14,339 nt of DNA from CAIPVR01 sp049316905 (GTDB lineage: Bacteria; Actinomycetota; Acidimicrobiia; Acidimicrobiales; Microtrichaceae): NCBI GenBank assembly GCA_049316905.1, contig JBMOJH010000090.1, forward strand, positions 1 through 14,339, written 5' to 3'. The notes below the pieces were generated by a model. That model made no database searches, had not been told where the DNA came from, and saw nothing but the letters and a program-made list of their open reading frames with translations. Made by a program: the position numbers and the translations under genes. Positions 1 to 6,579 of the stretch are shown here, piece by piece (the first letter of the stretch is position 1; each line of letters starts with the position of its first letter).

Positions 1-42
1 CACCGATGCCTGGCTCGCCGCACACTGACCGGCCGGGTGCAG

Positions 43-60
43 CCCCCGGCCGGCCGGGGG
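43..60. terminator. GC-rich palindrome downstream of the choice-of-anchor I gene
   Basis: CCCCCGGCCGGCCGGGGG is a perfect 18-bp palindrome starting 11 bases past the stop codon of the minus-strand lipoprotein gene. An alternative hairpin pairs GGCCGGG (31-37) with CCCGGCC (45-51). There is no T-tract, so a classical intrinsic terminator is not shown. Position and symmetry fit a transcript 3' end or a binding site. The rest of positions 1-71 shows no gene. Confidence 0.35.
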
Positions 61-71
61 ATCTCCCCGTC

Positions 72-1769
72 TCAGAGCTGGTAGACGTTGACCGAGCCGG
101 TGATCTCGTTGGCGACGAGGAGGTAGGGCCGCCCGCTGGGCGTGGCCGAACCGGGCACGGAGGTAAGCACCTCGGGGCCCGAGTCGTTGGCCAGGTCGTT
201 GGCCGCCAGCGAGAAGTTCCGCGGGTTCACGTAGCTGTTGAACACCGGGGCCGCGGGGTCCGACACGTCGTAGGCGGCGACACCGCCGATGCGCTCGAGG
301 CCGATGAAGGCGACGGGCCGGCCGTCGACCTCGACGACCGTGGCGCCCTCCGGCTCCGGACCCTTGTTGTCGGACCGGTCGTCGGGCGTGTTGTTGTCGT
401 TGCTGGCGTTGAACACCGTGGGCAGTGCGGCAAGCGTGCGTCGCTCGAGGTCGCTGCCGGAGTCGAACACCTGGGTGAGGGTGTCGGCGTTCCACACCGA
501 GAAGGACCGGGTGCCGAACATGTCGATCCGGGTGCGCCCGGTCGGGCTGTTGGGTGACGTGGTGGTCACCTGCAGCCGCCCGAGGTTCGCGTTCTGCTTG
601 AGCGTGGCGGCATTCGGGAACGTCGTGGGATCGAGCACGAACGAGCCGCTGTTCACGCGGATCTCCTCGTTGAACCCCGTGTAGTTCCGGCTGTCACCCT
701 CGTTGGCGGTCACCAGGTAGGGCAGGCCGCCGCGGACGAACAGCGCCACCGCGTCGGGCTGGTAGAGGCCGGCGACGGGCCAGTTCTGGAGGTTGCCGAC
801 CGAGGCGTCCGAATCGGAGGCGTCCATCTCGTTGCCGGTGAGGCTCATGTCCTTCGTGCCGAGCGGCGTGATGGACGTGACGGTGGCGGTGGCCACGTCG
901 ACCTTGGCGATGGCGTTCGCCTCCTGGATGGTGACCCAGGCCGTGGCGCCGTCGGGGCTGACGGCGATGTACTCGGGCTCGAGGTCCTGGGCCACGGTCG
1001 CATTGGGTCCGAAGATGCGGACACCGGCGGCCCGGAGCGATGCGATGTCGCCGTTGAACCCGGCGAAGCCGGCGGTGGACACGGTGGCCGAACCGCCCCC
1101 GCGGACCGCGCTCACGTCGACGACGCTCACCGAGCCCTCGGGATCGACCGAGGTGAGCTGGTTGTAGGAGTTGGGCTCGCCCTCGTTGGCGACGAGCACC
1201 TTGTTGCCGTCGGGGGTGAAGGTGAGCATGTCCGGCAGGGCGCCGACCGTGATGTCGCCCTTCGCGGTGCCGTCGGTGCCGAAGAACAGCACCTTGCCGG
1301 GGTTGGTCTTGGCGGCGCCGTCCTCCACCGCGACGGCCACGAGGCCGTCCTTGACCGCGACGCTGTTCGGCAGGAACGGGGCGGTCGGGATCCGCTGGAC
1401 GAGGCCCAGGGTGGTCAGGCTCACCACGTCGACGGAGCCGCCGCCGACGGTGTTCGTCACGAAGAGCTTCCCGTCACCGAAGGCGACGGTCTCACCCGAG
1501 CCGTTGCCCAGGCCGGTGCGGTAGGTGCCGACGAGCGTCGGGTTCACCGGCGGCGGCGGTGGCGGGAGCGTGGTCGTCGTGGTGGTGGAGGTCGTGGTCG
1601 TGGTCGTGCTGGTGGTCGTGGTGGTCGACTCGGTCGTGGTGGTCGTCGACTCGGTCGTCGTCGTGGTGGTGGTGTCGTAGGGCATCTCCGGCGCGCAGGC
1701 GGCGGCGATCGTGCCGACAGCGGCGAGGGCGACGGCACCCCGGAGGGCACGACGGGAACGGCGGTTCAT
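72..1769 (-). CDS. Choice-of-anchor I family beta-propeller lipoprotein
   Basis: Predicted 565-residue exported protein. The start at 1769 gives MNRR, a basic n-region, a hydrophobic stretch and a lipobox-like AAAC with Cys25; the open frame runs further upstream but without a signal peptide. An AGGAG lies about 11 bases upstream of the ATG. Residues 33-67 are almost pure Thr with a few Ser/Glu, followed by six prolines, forming a cell-wall-spanning linker. From about residue 76 repeated propeller strands follow, with family hallmarks: ANEGEPNSY (about 194), TANEGDSRNY (about 355), FGTRSFSVWN, SGSDLE, and DDRSDNKGPEPEG (about 463-475) followed by FIGLERIGG. This matches choice-of-anchor I proteins, which are often annotated near or fused to alkaline phosphatase or nucleotidase domains; no phosphatase active site is visible here. 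The enzymatic role, if any, is unknown. The upstream promoter carries PHO-box-like repeats, so phosphate-linked surface function is a reasonable inference. Family call is firm; function is not. Confidence 0.9.
   Translation of the reverse strand: MNRRSRRALRGAVALAAVGTIAAACAPEMPYDTTTTTTTESTTTTTESTTTTTSTTTTTTSTTTTTTLPPPPPPVNPTLVGTYRTGLGNGSGETVAFGDGKLFVTNTVGGGSVDVVSLTTLGLVQRIPTAPFLPNSVAVKDGLVAVAVEDGAAKTNPGKVLFFGTDGTAKGDITVGALPDMLTFTPDGNKVLVANEGEPNSYNQLTSVDPEGSVSVVDVSAVRGGGSATVSTAGFAGFNGDIASLRAAGVRIFGPNATVAQDLEPEYIAVSPDGATAWVTIQEANAIAKVDVATATVTSITPLGTKDMSLTGNEMDASDSDASVGNLQNWPVAGLYQPDAVALFVRGGLPYLVTANEGDSRNYTGFNEEIRVNSGSFVLDPTTFPNAATLKQNANLGRLQVTTTSPNSPTGRTRIDMFGTRSFSVWNADTLTQVFDSGSDLERRTLAALPTVFNASNDNNTPDDRSDNKGPEPEGATVVEVDGRPVAFIGLERIGGVAAYDVSDPAAPVFNSYVNPRNFSLAANDLANDSGPEVLTSVPGSATPSGRPYLLVANEITGSVNVYQL
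1569..1673 (-). repeat. Threonine-codon simple repeat (cell-wall linker)
   Basis: Tandem ACC/ACG codons encode residues 33-67 of the lipoprotein, with the subrepeat of five Thr then Glu-Ser occurring twice. It is a low-complexity coding repeat, prone to replication slippage, and separates the lipid anchor from the propeller. Confidence 0.85.
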
Positions 1770-1816
1770 GAGCGGGGCGTCTCCTGATTCGGCGCCGGAC
1801 GGCGACGTGAATCGGG

Positions 1817-1822
1817 AAATTA
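1817..1822 (-). promoter_or_regulatory. -10 element of the choice-of-anchor I gene
   Basis: On the minus strand the hexamer reads TAATTT, matching the actinobacterial TANNNT consensus and standing out in a very GC-rich context. It would place the transcription start near 1810 and give a leader of roughly 40 bases containing the AGGAG ribosome-binding site. No good -35 is seen at the expected spacing (1840-1845), which fits an activator-dependent promoter. Confidence 0.5.
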
Positions 1823-1849
1823 GGGACGCCAGTCGAACGGTCCGGAACC

Positions 1850-1871
1850 TTGAGGTGATGTTGAGGTGAAC
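1850..1871 (-). promoter_or_regulatory. PHO-box-like 11-bp direct repeats
   Basis: Reading the minus strand, GTTCACCTCAA (1871-1861) is followed directly by CATCACCTCAA (1860-1850), so nine bases repeat at exactly 11-bp spacing; a weaker third unit, GGTTCCGGACC (1849-1839), may follow. Streptomyces PhoP binds tandem 11-bp units beginning GTTCA(C/T)C. The repeats end just upstream of where a -35 would lie for the TAATTT -10, the usual place for an activator. That PhoP is the regulator is inference from the motif. Confidence 0.45.
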
Positions 1872-1890
1872 GTTCGCGTTGCCGCGTCGA

Positions 1891-3285
1891 TCACTCCCGC
1901 GCCGGGTCGTTCCGCCGGCCGCGGACCTGGCAGGGCAGCACGCGCCCCGACGGCGTGACGATGTCGAAGCCGTGACCCGCGGCCGGCCGGACCGACCAAC
2001 CCGAGCGGTGCACGACGCCGTGGTGGTGGCGGCACAACGGTGCGAGGAGGTCGAGGTCGGTCGCGCCGCCGTGTTCCCACAGCTCCACGTGGTGCAGGTC
2101 GGTCCACGACGGCGGGGCGTCGCAGCCGGGGAAGCAGCACCCGCCGAAGCGACGTGCCACGGCACGGCGCTGCGCCGGGCTCGCGTGGCGTCGACCGCGA
2201 CCGAGGTGCAGCGTCTCGCCCGTGTGGGACTCCACCAGCACGCGGAAGGTGGGGTCGCACGCGAGGAGCCGGGCCACCGACGGGCGCACCGGCATCCCGT
2301 CGAGCGTGGTGGCGAGCAGGCCGGCGAGCCAGTCGGCGTGGGCGCCGTGGGGATCCGGACGCCGCCAACGGTCGTGCAGGTCGGGCGGGGTGCTGACCAC
2401 CAGGGTCACGTCGGCGACCGGCGTGGCACCGGGCCGCTCGGCCCGGCCGGCGGCCCGACCCGCCCGGCACAGCTCGACGAAGGCCATCGCCAGCAGCACC
2501 TGACGGGGTGGGACGGCGAGCTCGCCGCCGGTGGCGCGGGCGTCGGAGCGGAACGCGTGGAAGAGCCGGTCGGCCTCGGCCTCGAGCGCCGCACGGGCCT
2601 CGAGCGCCCACTCAGCTACGAGGTCGGCCTGTACGTGGACGGTGCCGTCGAGTCCCTCGGTGAGGGAGAGCCGGTTGTCCTCCGGACGGGGGTCGTGGGC
2701 CCCGTCAGCGTCCGCGAGGTCGAGCAGGGCGCGCACCTCCCTCGCCCACGTCTCGAACCGCACGCCCTGGGCGAGCTCGACGAGTTCGGCCTGGACGGCG
2801 TGCACGACCTCGGCGACCCGGGGTGTGGCGAGCCGGGCGAGCAGTGCGACGTGGTCGAAGGACACGCGCCCGCGGCGCAGCGCCTCGCGCAGCACCTCGT
2901 GGTGGCGGACGAAGGAGCCGACCCGCACCCGCGCCGAGCACTCGCCCCGCGGCAGGTTGAGGTGCCATCCCAGCCATGGCGCGGTGCGCAGCCCCTCCTC
3001 CTTGTCGGTGCTGCCCCGGGCGTGCAGCTCGCCGACGAGCGCCGAGGCGGCGAGGTCCAACATGCGGCGGGCCGACTCGAGGCTCCTCACCGACGCGAGC
3101 AGTTCCTCGTCGGTCAGGGCCTCGGTCTCCTCGCGGGTGAGGCGCTCGAGGCCGGTGAGCACCTCATCGGGCACGACGGCGGCCTGGTCGTGGGGCGGCG
3201 TCTCGAGGGACTTCCGGATGATGAGGGCGCGCAGTTCATCGAGGCCGCCGTCGCCGCCGACTCCCGCTCCGGGCGCTCCCTTCAT
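1891..3285 (-). CDS. DUF222 and HNH endonuclease domain protein
   Basis: A 464-residue protein of the family abundant and often multi-copy in actinobacteria (DUF222 followed by HNH, related to mycobacterial 13E12 repeat proteins). The DUF222 region covers about residues 45-340, helical, with WLGWHLNLPRGECSARVRVG at 104-123. The C-terminal HNH domain shows CCFPGC (383-388), DLHHVE (397-402) and LCRHHHGVVH (417-426), giving the paired Cys and His residues for zinc and catalysis. HNH domains are metal-dependent nucleases; the substrate of this family is not established to my knowledge. ATG at 3285 is preferred, with AGG about 9 bases upstream; an in-frame TTG at 3294 would add three residues (MAR). 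It lies 61 bases downstream of the GH43-like gene on the same strand. No truncation or frameshift is seen. Confidence 0.88.
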   Translation of the reverse strand: MKGAPGAGVGGDGGLDELRALIIRKSLETPPHDQAAVVPDEVLTGLERLTREETEALTDEELLASVRSLESARRMLDLAASALVGELHARGSTDKEEGLRTAPWLGWHLNLPRGECSARVRVGSFVRHHEVLREALRRGRVSFDHVALLARLATPRVAEVVHAVQAELVELAQGVRFETWAREVRALLDLADADGAHDPRPEDNRLSLTEGLDGTVHVQADLVAEWALEARAALEAEADRLFHAFRSDARATGGELAVPPRQVLLAMAFVELCRAGRAAGRAERPGATPVADVTLVVSTPPDLHDRWRRPDPHGAHADWLAGLLATTLDGMPVRPSVARLLACDPTFRVLVESHTGETLHLGRGRRHASPAQRRAVARRFGGCCFPGCDAPPSWTDLHHVELWEHGGATDLDLLAPLCRHHHGVVHRSGWSVRPAAGHGFDIVTPSGRVLPCQVRGRRNDPARE

Positions 3286-3346
3286 GCGGGCCAACCTACG
3301 GAGGGGGTGTGACAGTCGATCTCCCTGCGGCGGTTCGGACCGTGAC

Positions 3347-4774
3347 TCAACCGAGGCGGATGGACTCCCGTCGAAGGTCGACGGGGACGAGGTAGGTGTC
3401 CCGCTTGCCCCTCTCGCCCTCGTCGCCGGCGCGGTAGGCGTGCATGGCTGCGAACAGCGAGCCGTCGACCCCGATGAAGAAGCTGAGTCCGCCGGTACCG
3501 GAGAGTCCCCCGGCGCTGGACAGCCACGGCCCGACAGGATTGGACGAGCACGGCCCGAGAGGCGTCCGGCACCGCGCGAGCCCCGTCGAGTAGTCGGGCA
3601 GCCGCCAGTCGCCCGCCGAGTAGGCGAGCAGGTAGTACTCGCCGTCGAAGACCATGGAGGGGTTCTCGAGGAAGAACTTCTCCCAGGGCTGCTTCCGGGT
3701 CAGCAGAGGAGTGGGGAAGGCCGCCGCCGCGCCCTCCGCCGTCAGTGGGATGCCCCAGATGTTGGTCTCGGTGCCGCCGAGCGCAACGAGCAACGTGAGG
3801 CTCCCGTCCCGGTCCCGGAAGAACGACGGGTCGAGCGCTCCCTTCTCGTTGTTCAGCCCGCACGTGAAGGGGACGGCGTCGGGCGTGTACGGGCCCTCCG
3901 GTGAGGCTGCGACCGCCCGGCCGATGCACTCGGGGTTCGTCGGGTCGGGAGGGTTCGGTCGCTTGGCGGCGAAGAACATGACGAAGCGCCCGCCGATCTT
4001 CTCGACGGTGGGCGCCCAGATCGAGTTCGGGACGGCCCACGCCGGCGGGATCGGCATTGCGTTGATCGGTGCCGTGGATACCTGTGGCCCGACGAAGGTC
4101 GTGTCGCCGGCCACGGTGCGTGCACCCCCCGGCTCGGCCGCCGTGGTGCCCGCCGTGCCGACGGCGCCCGCCGTGGTTCCGCTCGTCGCCCGCGGTCGCG
4201 GGTTCGTTGTCGTGGTGGTACTGGTGGTCGTCGTCGGCGCGCTGATCTGCAGGTCGGGTGCCGTCGGGACGCGAGTCACCGACGCCCCGGGAATCACGTG
4301 GACGGGGACGAGTTGGCTCGCCGTCGTCGTGAAGACGAAGTAGGTCTGGCCCTCCACCAGCACCGCCGGGTCTGCGGCGTCGCGGAGGTCGACATCGCCG
4401 TAACTCGTCGGCGATACCGCTTCGAGCAGGGGGACACCGGGTTCCGGGTCAGGTACCACCGAGCGCCTGAGGGTGCGGTTCACCCGGCAGGCGGGCGTTC
4501 CGGCCCCCGATCCGCAGGCCTTGCGGGCACCGCGGGCCACCGTGGTGGGCGGACCAGGTGTGACCGGTTCCAACACCGGCTCCGCCGGGGGTGGCACCGT
4601 CGGCGTCGTCGTGGCCGTGACGCCGTTGGTGGTGGTGGGCCCGGCGGGCGTCGCCTTCTTGCCGGACGCCCCCGACTCGGCCCCGTCATCGCCGCCGAAC
4701 AGGAACACCGAGCCCAGGGCGACCGCGACGAGGACCAGGCCGGTGATCGCGATGGCCCGCACGCGCCCGCTCAT
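3347..4774 (-). CDS. Membrane-anchored GH43-like five-blade beta-propeller protein
   Basis: Predicted 475 residues. An N-terminal hydrophobic helix (about 8-26) after MSGRVR anchors it; a Pro/Thr-rich linker follows (about 40-80). The catalytic-type region resembles glycoside hydrolase family 43: ADPAVL with Asp135 as candidate base, ALDPSFF with Asp315 as candidate pKa modulator, and FLENPSMV with Glu370 as candidate acid, all in the normal order. Such enzymes cleave arabino- or xylo-oligosaccharides, but here the substrate cannot be told, and a non-catalytic sugar-binding role is possible. Unusually, about 60 residues (roughly 172-230, including TTTTSTTTTT at 181-190) of low-complexity linker sit between the first blade and the rest. 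Cysteines at 87, 96, 283, 305, 402 and 409 suggest disulfides outside the membrane. GAGGTG four bases before the ATG supports the start. It is divergent from the pilin-like gene. Confidence 0.75.
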   Translation of the reverse strand: MSGRVRAIAITGLVLVAVALGSVFLFGGDDGAESGASGKKATPAGPTTTNGVTATTTPTVPPPAEPVLEPVTPGPPTTVARGARKACGSGAGTPACRVNRTLRRSVVPDPEPGVPLLEAVSPTSYGDVDLRDAADPAVLVEGQTYFVFTTTASQLVPVHVIPGASVTRVPTAPDLQISAPTTTTSTTTTTNPRPRATSGTTAGAVGTAGTTAAEPGGARTVAGDTTFVGPQVSTAPINAMPIPPAWAVPNSIWAPTVEKIGGRFVMFFAAKRPNPPDPTNPECIGRAVAASPEGPYTPDAVPFTCGLNNEKGALDPSFFRDRDGSLTLLVALGGTETNIWGIPLTAEGAAAAFPTPLLTRKQPWEKFFLENPSMVFDGEYYLLAYSAGDWRLPDYSTGLARCRTPLGPCSSNPVGPWLSSAGGLSGTGGLSFFIGVDGSLFAAMHAYRAGDEGERGKRDTYLVPVDLRRESIRLG

Positions 4775-4806
4775 CGCGCACCTCGCGGATCGTCAGCTGC
4801 TCCGAG

Positions 4807-4812
4807 TACGGT
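4807..4812 (+). promoter_or_regulatory. -10 element of the pilin-like gene
   Basis: TACGGT fits TANNNT and lies 27 bases before the ATG at 4840, which would leave a short leader holding the purine-rich ribosome-binding region GGAGAGGTAGGG (4821-4832). No clear -35 is seen. The 65-base gap must also contain the promoter of the divergent GH43-like gene. Confidence 0.4.
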
Positions 4813-4839
4813 CTCCGCCCGGAGAGGTAGGGAAGTTCG

Positions 4840-5214
4840 ATGGACCGTGACCAGCGCGGTGCCACGATCATGGAGTTGCTCGCCCTGTTGGCCGTGTTGG
4901 CGGTCCTGGCGGGTGTGGTCGTGTTCGTGGTGAGCGGCGCCAACCAACGATCGGCCGAGGCCGCGTGCCGCTCGGAACGACGCATCATCGCGTCGGCGAT
5001 CGAATCGGCCCGGTTGGCGAACCAACGCGGGGAGTTCCCTCCCGTGGCCGGACCGGACGGACTCGACGCAGTGCGGGTGTCCGGGTTCCTCGACTACGAA
5101 CCGCCGGTGGCGTCCTTCTGGGCCTACACGTCCCCGCCCGGCGGAACGGTCGACCGCCCGCGCTTCGAACGGGTGAATCTGACCCGCGTGCCCCTCGGGG
5201 CGTGCCCCGACTGA
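4840..5214 (+). CDS. Type IV pilin-like (pseudopilin) protein
   Basis: A 124-residue protein with a class III signal: short charged leader MDRDQRG ending in Gly7, then ATIME, which places Glu12 at mature position +5, followed by an unbroken hydrophobic helix to about residue 31. This is the prepilin peptidase site and assembly helix of type IV pilins and type II secretion pseudopilins. The helix continues amphipathically (about 38-62) and a small globular part follows. Cys43 and Cys122 are the only cysteines and could form the C-terminal disulfide loop common in pilins. It stands alone: no prepilin peptidase, assembly ATPase or inner-membrane platform gene is in the window, so the machinery must be elsewhere. 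The ATG has a good ribosome-binding region (AGGTAGGG) upstream. Role in pili, secretion or surface attachment is undetermined. Confidence 0.75.
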   Translation: MDRDQRGATIMELLALLAVLAVLAGVVVFVVSGANQRSAEAACRSERRIIASAIESARLANQRGEFPPVAGPDGLDAVRVSGFLDYEPPVASFWAYTSPPGGTVDRPRFERVNLTRVPLGACPD

Positions 5215-5246
5215 GCGCGGCAACGCAGCACCTTCCATTGCCTGTT

Positions 5247-5281
5247 CCCTTCCTTCTCCGCCCGTGAGCGTAGCGGAAGGG
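5247..5281. terminator. Hairpin in the convergent pilin/phosphoesterase gap
   Basis: CCCTTCC (5247-5253) pairs with GGAAGGG (5275-5281), with possible inner pairing of CCGC (5257-5260) and GCGG (5273-5276) as an alternative register. It sits between two convergent genes, where a bidirectional terminator is expected. The T-rich stretch before it is short and no clear T-tract follows. Confidence 0.35.
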
Positions 5282-5309
5282 TCTGTCAGCGCCGGAGGGG
5301 GTCGACGTC

Positions 5310-5326
5310 GGTCGGCCCCGCCGACC
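5310..5326 (-). terminator. Stem-loop just past the phosphoesterase stop
   Basis: GGTCGG (5310-5315), a five-base loop CCCCG, and CCGACC (5321-5326) form a compact hairpin five bases beyond the minus-strand stop codon. No T-tract follows, so it is a GC-rich terminator candidate of the kind common in actinobacteria. Confidence 0.35.
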
Positions 5327-5331
5327 CGGGC

Positions 5332-6468
5332 TCAGATGCCGCCGGGGACGAACTTCACCTCGAGGATCCCCTTCGTGGGGGAGACCAGCAGCGCGACGAA
5401 GCCGCCGCCGCGGGTGAGGTCCTCGCCGTTGTCGCCGCCGAAGTAGGGCGCCACGTACTCGTCGAGGGTCCGCCCGCCGACGACGTGGGTGTAGTGGCCC
5501 GGCGAGTGGTTGTGGCCCGCGAGGAGCGCCGTGTTGTCGAACCGGGTCATGAGGCCGAGGAGCCGGGCCTTGCGTTGGGCGAGCGTGGTGCCCGACGCGC
5601 CGTAGTCGTCCCACCAGCCGTCGCCGGTTGTGAGCGGGTAGTGCTCCATGAAGAGGGTGGTGCGGGCCGGGTCGGTGCTGAGTGCACCGGCGAGCGCGGC
5701 GATCTGCGGTTCCGCGGAGGCGAAGATCTGGCAGCCCGCGCCACCGCTCAGCAGGTTGCAGCTCAGGGGCCAGCCGTCGGGGTAGGTGTAGCTCGGCTGG
5801 TAGAGGAACGTGTTGAAGTTCGCGAGGTCCACGCCCTTGTACGACGACAGGAACGTGGTGGGGCCGTAGCTGCTCGTGGGGCCGAACTCGCGGTAGGTGA
5901 ACCCGGGCAGGGTGTTCGCGGAGCGGCGGTAGGTCTCGCGGGTGAACGCGGTGGTGTTGAGGTTCGAGGTGTGCCCGGCGAGCGAGTAGCCGAGGGAGCC
6001 GTCGGACCACTGCACCGGTTCCCAGTCGTGGTTCCCGAACCCGGCCACCATGCCGATGCCCTTGTCGTACAGCTGCTGCCACAGGGGCATGTCGGTGTCG
6101 ATGGACGTGTCACGGTCCGCGGAGATGTCGCCGCCGAGGACGACGAGCTCGGGGCTCACCCGGTGGGTGTCGCCGCCGCCGTAGTCGAAGTAGAGGCTCC
6201 TGGTGGTGCGGTACGCGGCGAGGTTGGCGATGTAGGCCGAGACCTCGGCGTTCGTGTTGCCGCGCATGCGCGGCTCGGAGTCGCCGATGAAGGCGATGGT
6301 GTACGAGTCGTCACCATTGGGGCCGACCGTGGTGGTCGTGCTCCCCGGAACCGACGTGGAGGGCGTGCCCGCGGTGCCGCCGCCGACCGGTGCGGTGGTG
6401 CACGCCACCGCGAGGACCGCCAACGAGGCCAGTGCCACCAGCGCGGACGCGAGGTGCCGTCGTGTCAT
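5332..6468 (-). CDS. Calcineurin-like metallophosphoesterase lipoprotein
   Basis: Predicted 378 residues. The start at 6468 gives MTRRHL, a hydrophobic segment and VAC with Cys23 as candidate lipidation site, then a Ser/Thr/Gly/Pro linker to about residue 50. The metallophosphoesterase motifs appear in order: IGDSE (61-65), LGGD (111-114), GFGNHD (143-148), a single His276 in MEHYP, and AGHNH (317-321). These bind a dinuclear metal centre that hydrolyses phosphate esters. The first motif is Asp-Ser-Glu instead of the usual Asp-x-His, so one metal ligand is replaced. Cys237 and Cys246 may form a disulfide. The substrate is unknown; an extracytoplasmic phosphatase or phosphodiesterase role is inferred. 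The frame stays open far upstream into the divergent ltrA gene, but only this start gives a signal peptide and a GGGGGGA ribosome-binding site. Confidence 0.85.
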   Translation of the reverse strand: MTRRHLASALVALASLAVLAVACTTAPVGGGTAGTPSTSVPGSTTTTVGPNGDDSYTIAFIGDSEPRMRGNTNAEVSAYIANLAAYRTTRSLYFDYGGGDTHRVSPELVVLGGDISADRDTSIDTDMPLWQQLYDKGIGMVAGFGNHDWEPVQWSDGSLGYSLAGHTSNLNTTAFTRETYRRSANTLPGFTYREFGPTSSYGPTTFLSSYKGVDLANFNTFLYQPSYTYPDGWPLSCNLLSGGAGCQIFASAEPQIAALAGALSTDPARTTLFMEHYPLTTGDGWWDDYGASGTTLAQRKARLLGLMTRFDNTALLAGHNHSPGHYTHVVGGRTLDEYVAPYFGGDNGEDLTRGGGFVALLVSPTKGILEVKFVPGGI

Positions 6469-6579
6469 GTGAGTCGTCCCCCCGGGATGTCGCCGACACG
6501 AGTAGACCACCGCGCCGGCCCGAGCGGCAATGCCGCCACGGATGGCCCCGTGCCGGCCGATCTCTGGCACATTTGACCC

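Noticed and set aside
1569..1673. CRISPR-like or regulatory tandem array
   Set aside because: The repetition is explained by Thr codons in a protein linker; there are no regular spacers.
72..2165. Upstream extension of the choice-of-anchor I frame to 2165
   Set aside because: It would overlap the HNH gene and the promoter and place the lipoprotein signal internally; the start at 1769 is clearly better.
1879..3312. 477-codon plus-strand open frame opposite the DUF222/HNH gene
   Set aside because: The minus-strand frame has conserved DUF222 and HNH motifs; the plus frame has none and mirrors it.
6550..6570. Inverted repeat GTGCC/GGCAC before ltrA as an operator
   Set aside because: The arms are only five bases in GC-rich DNA and are expected by chance; no second copy or promoter geometry supports it.
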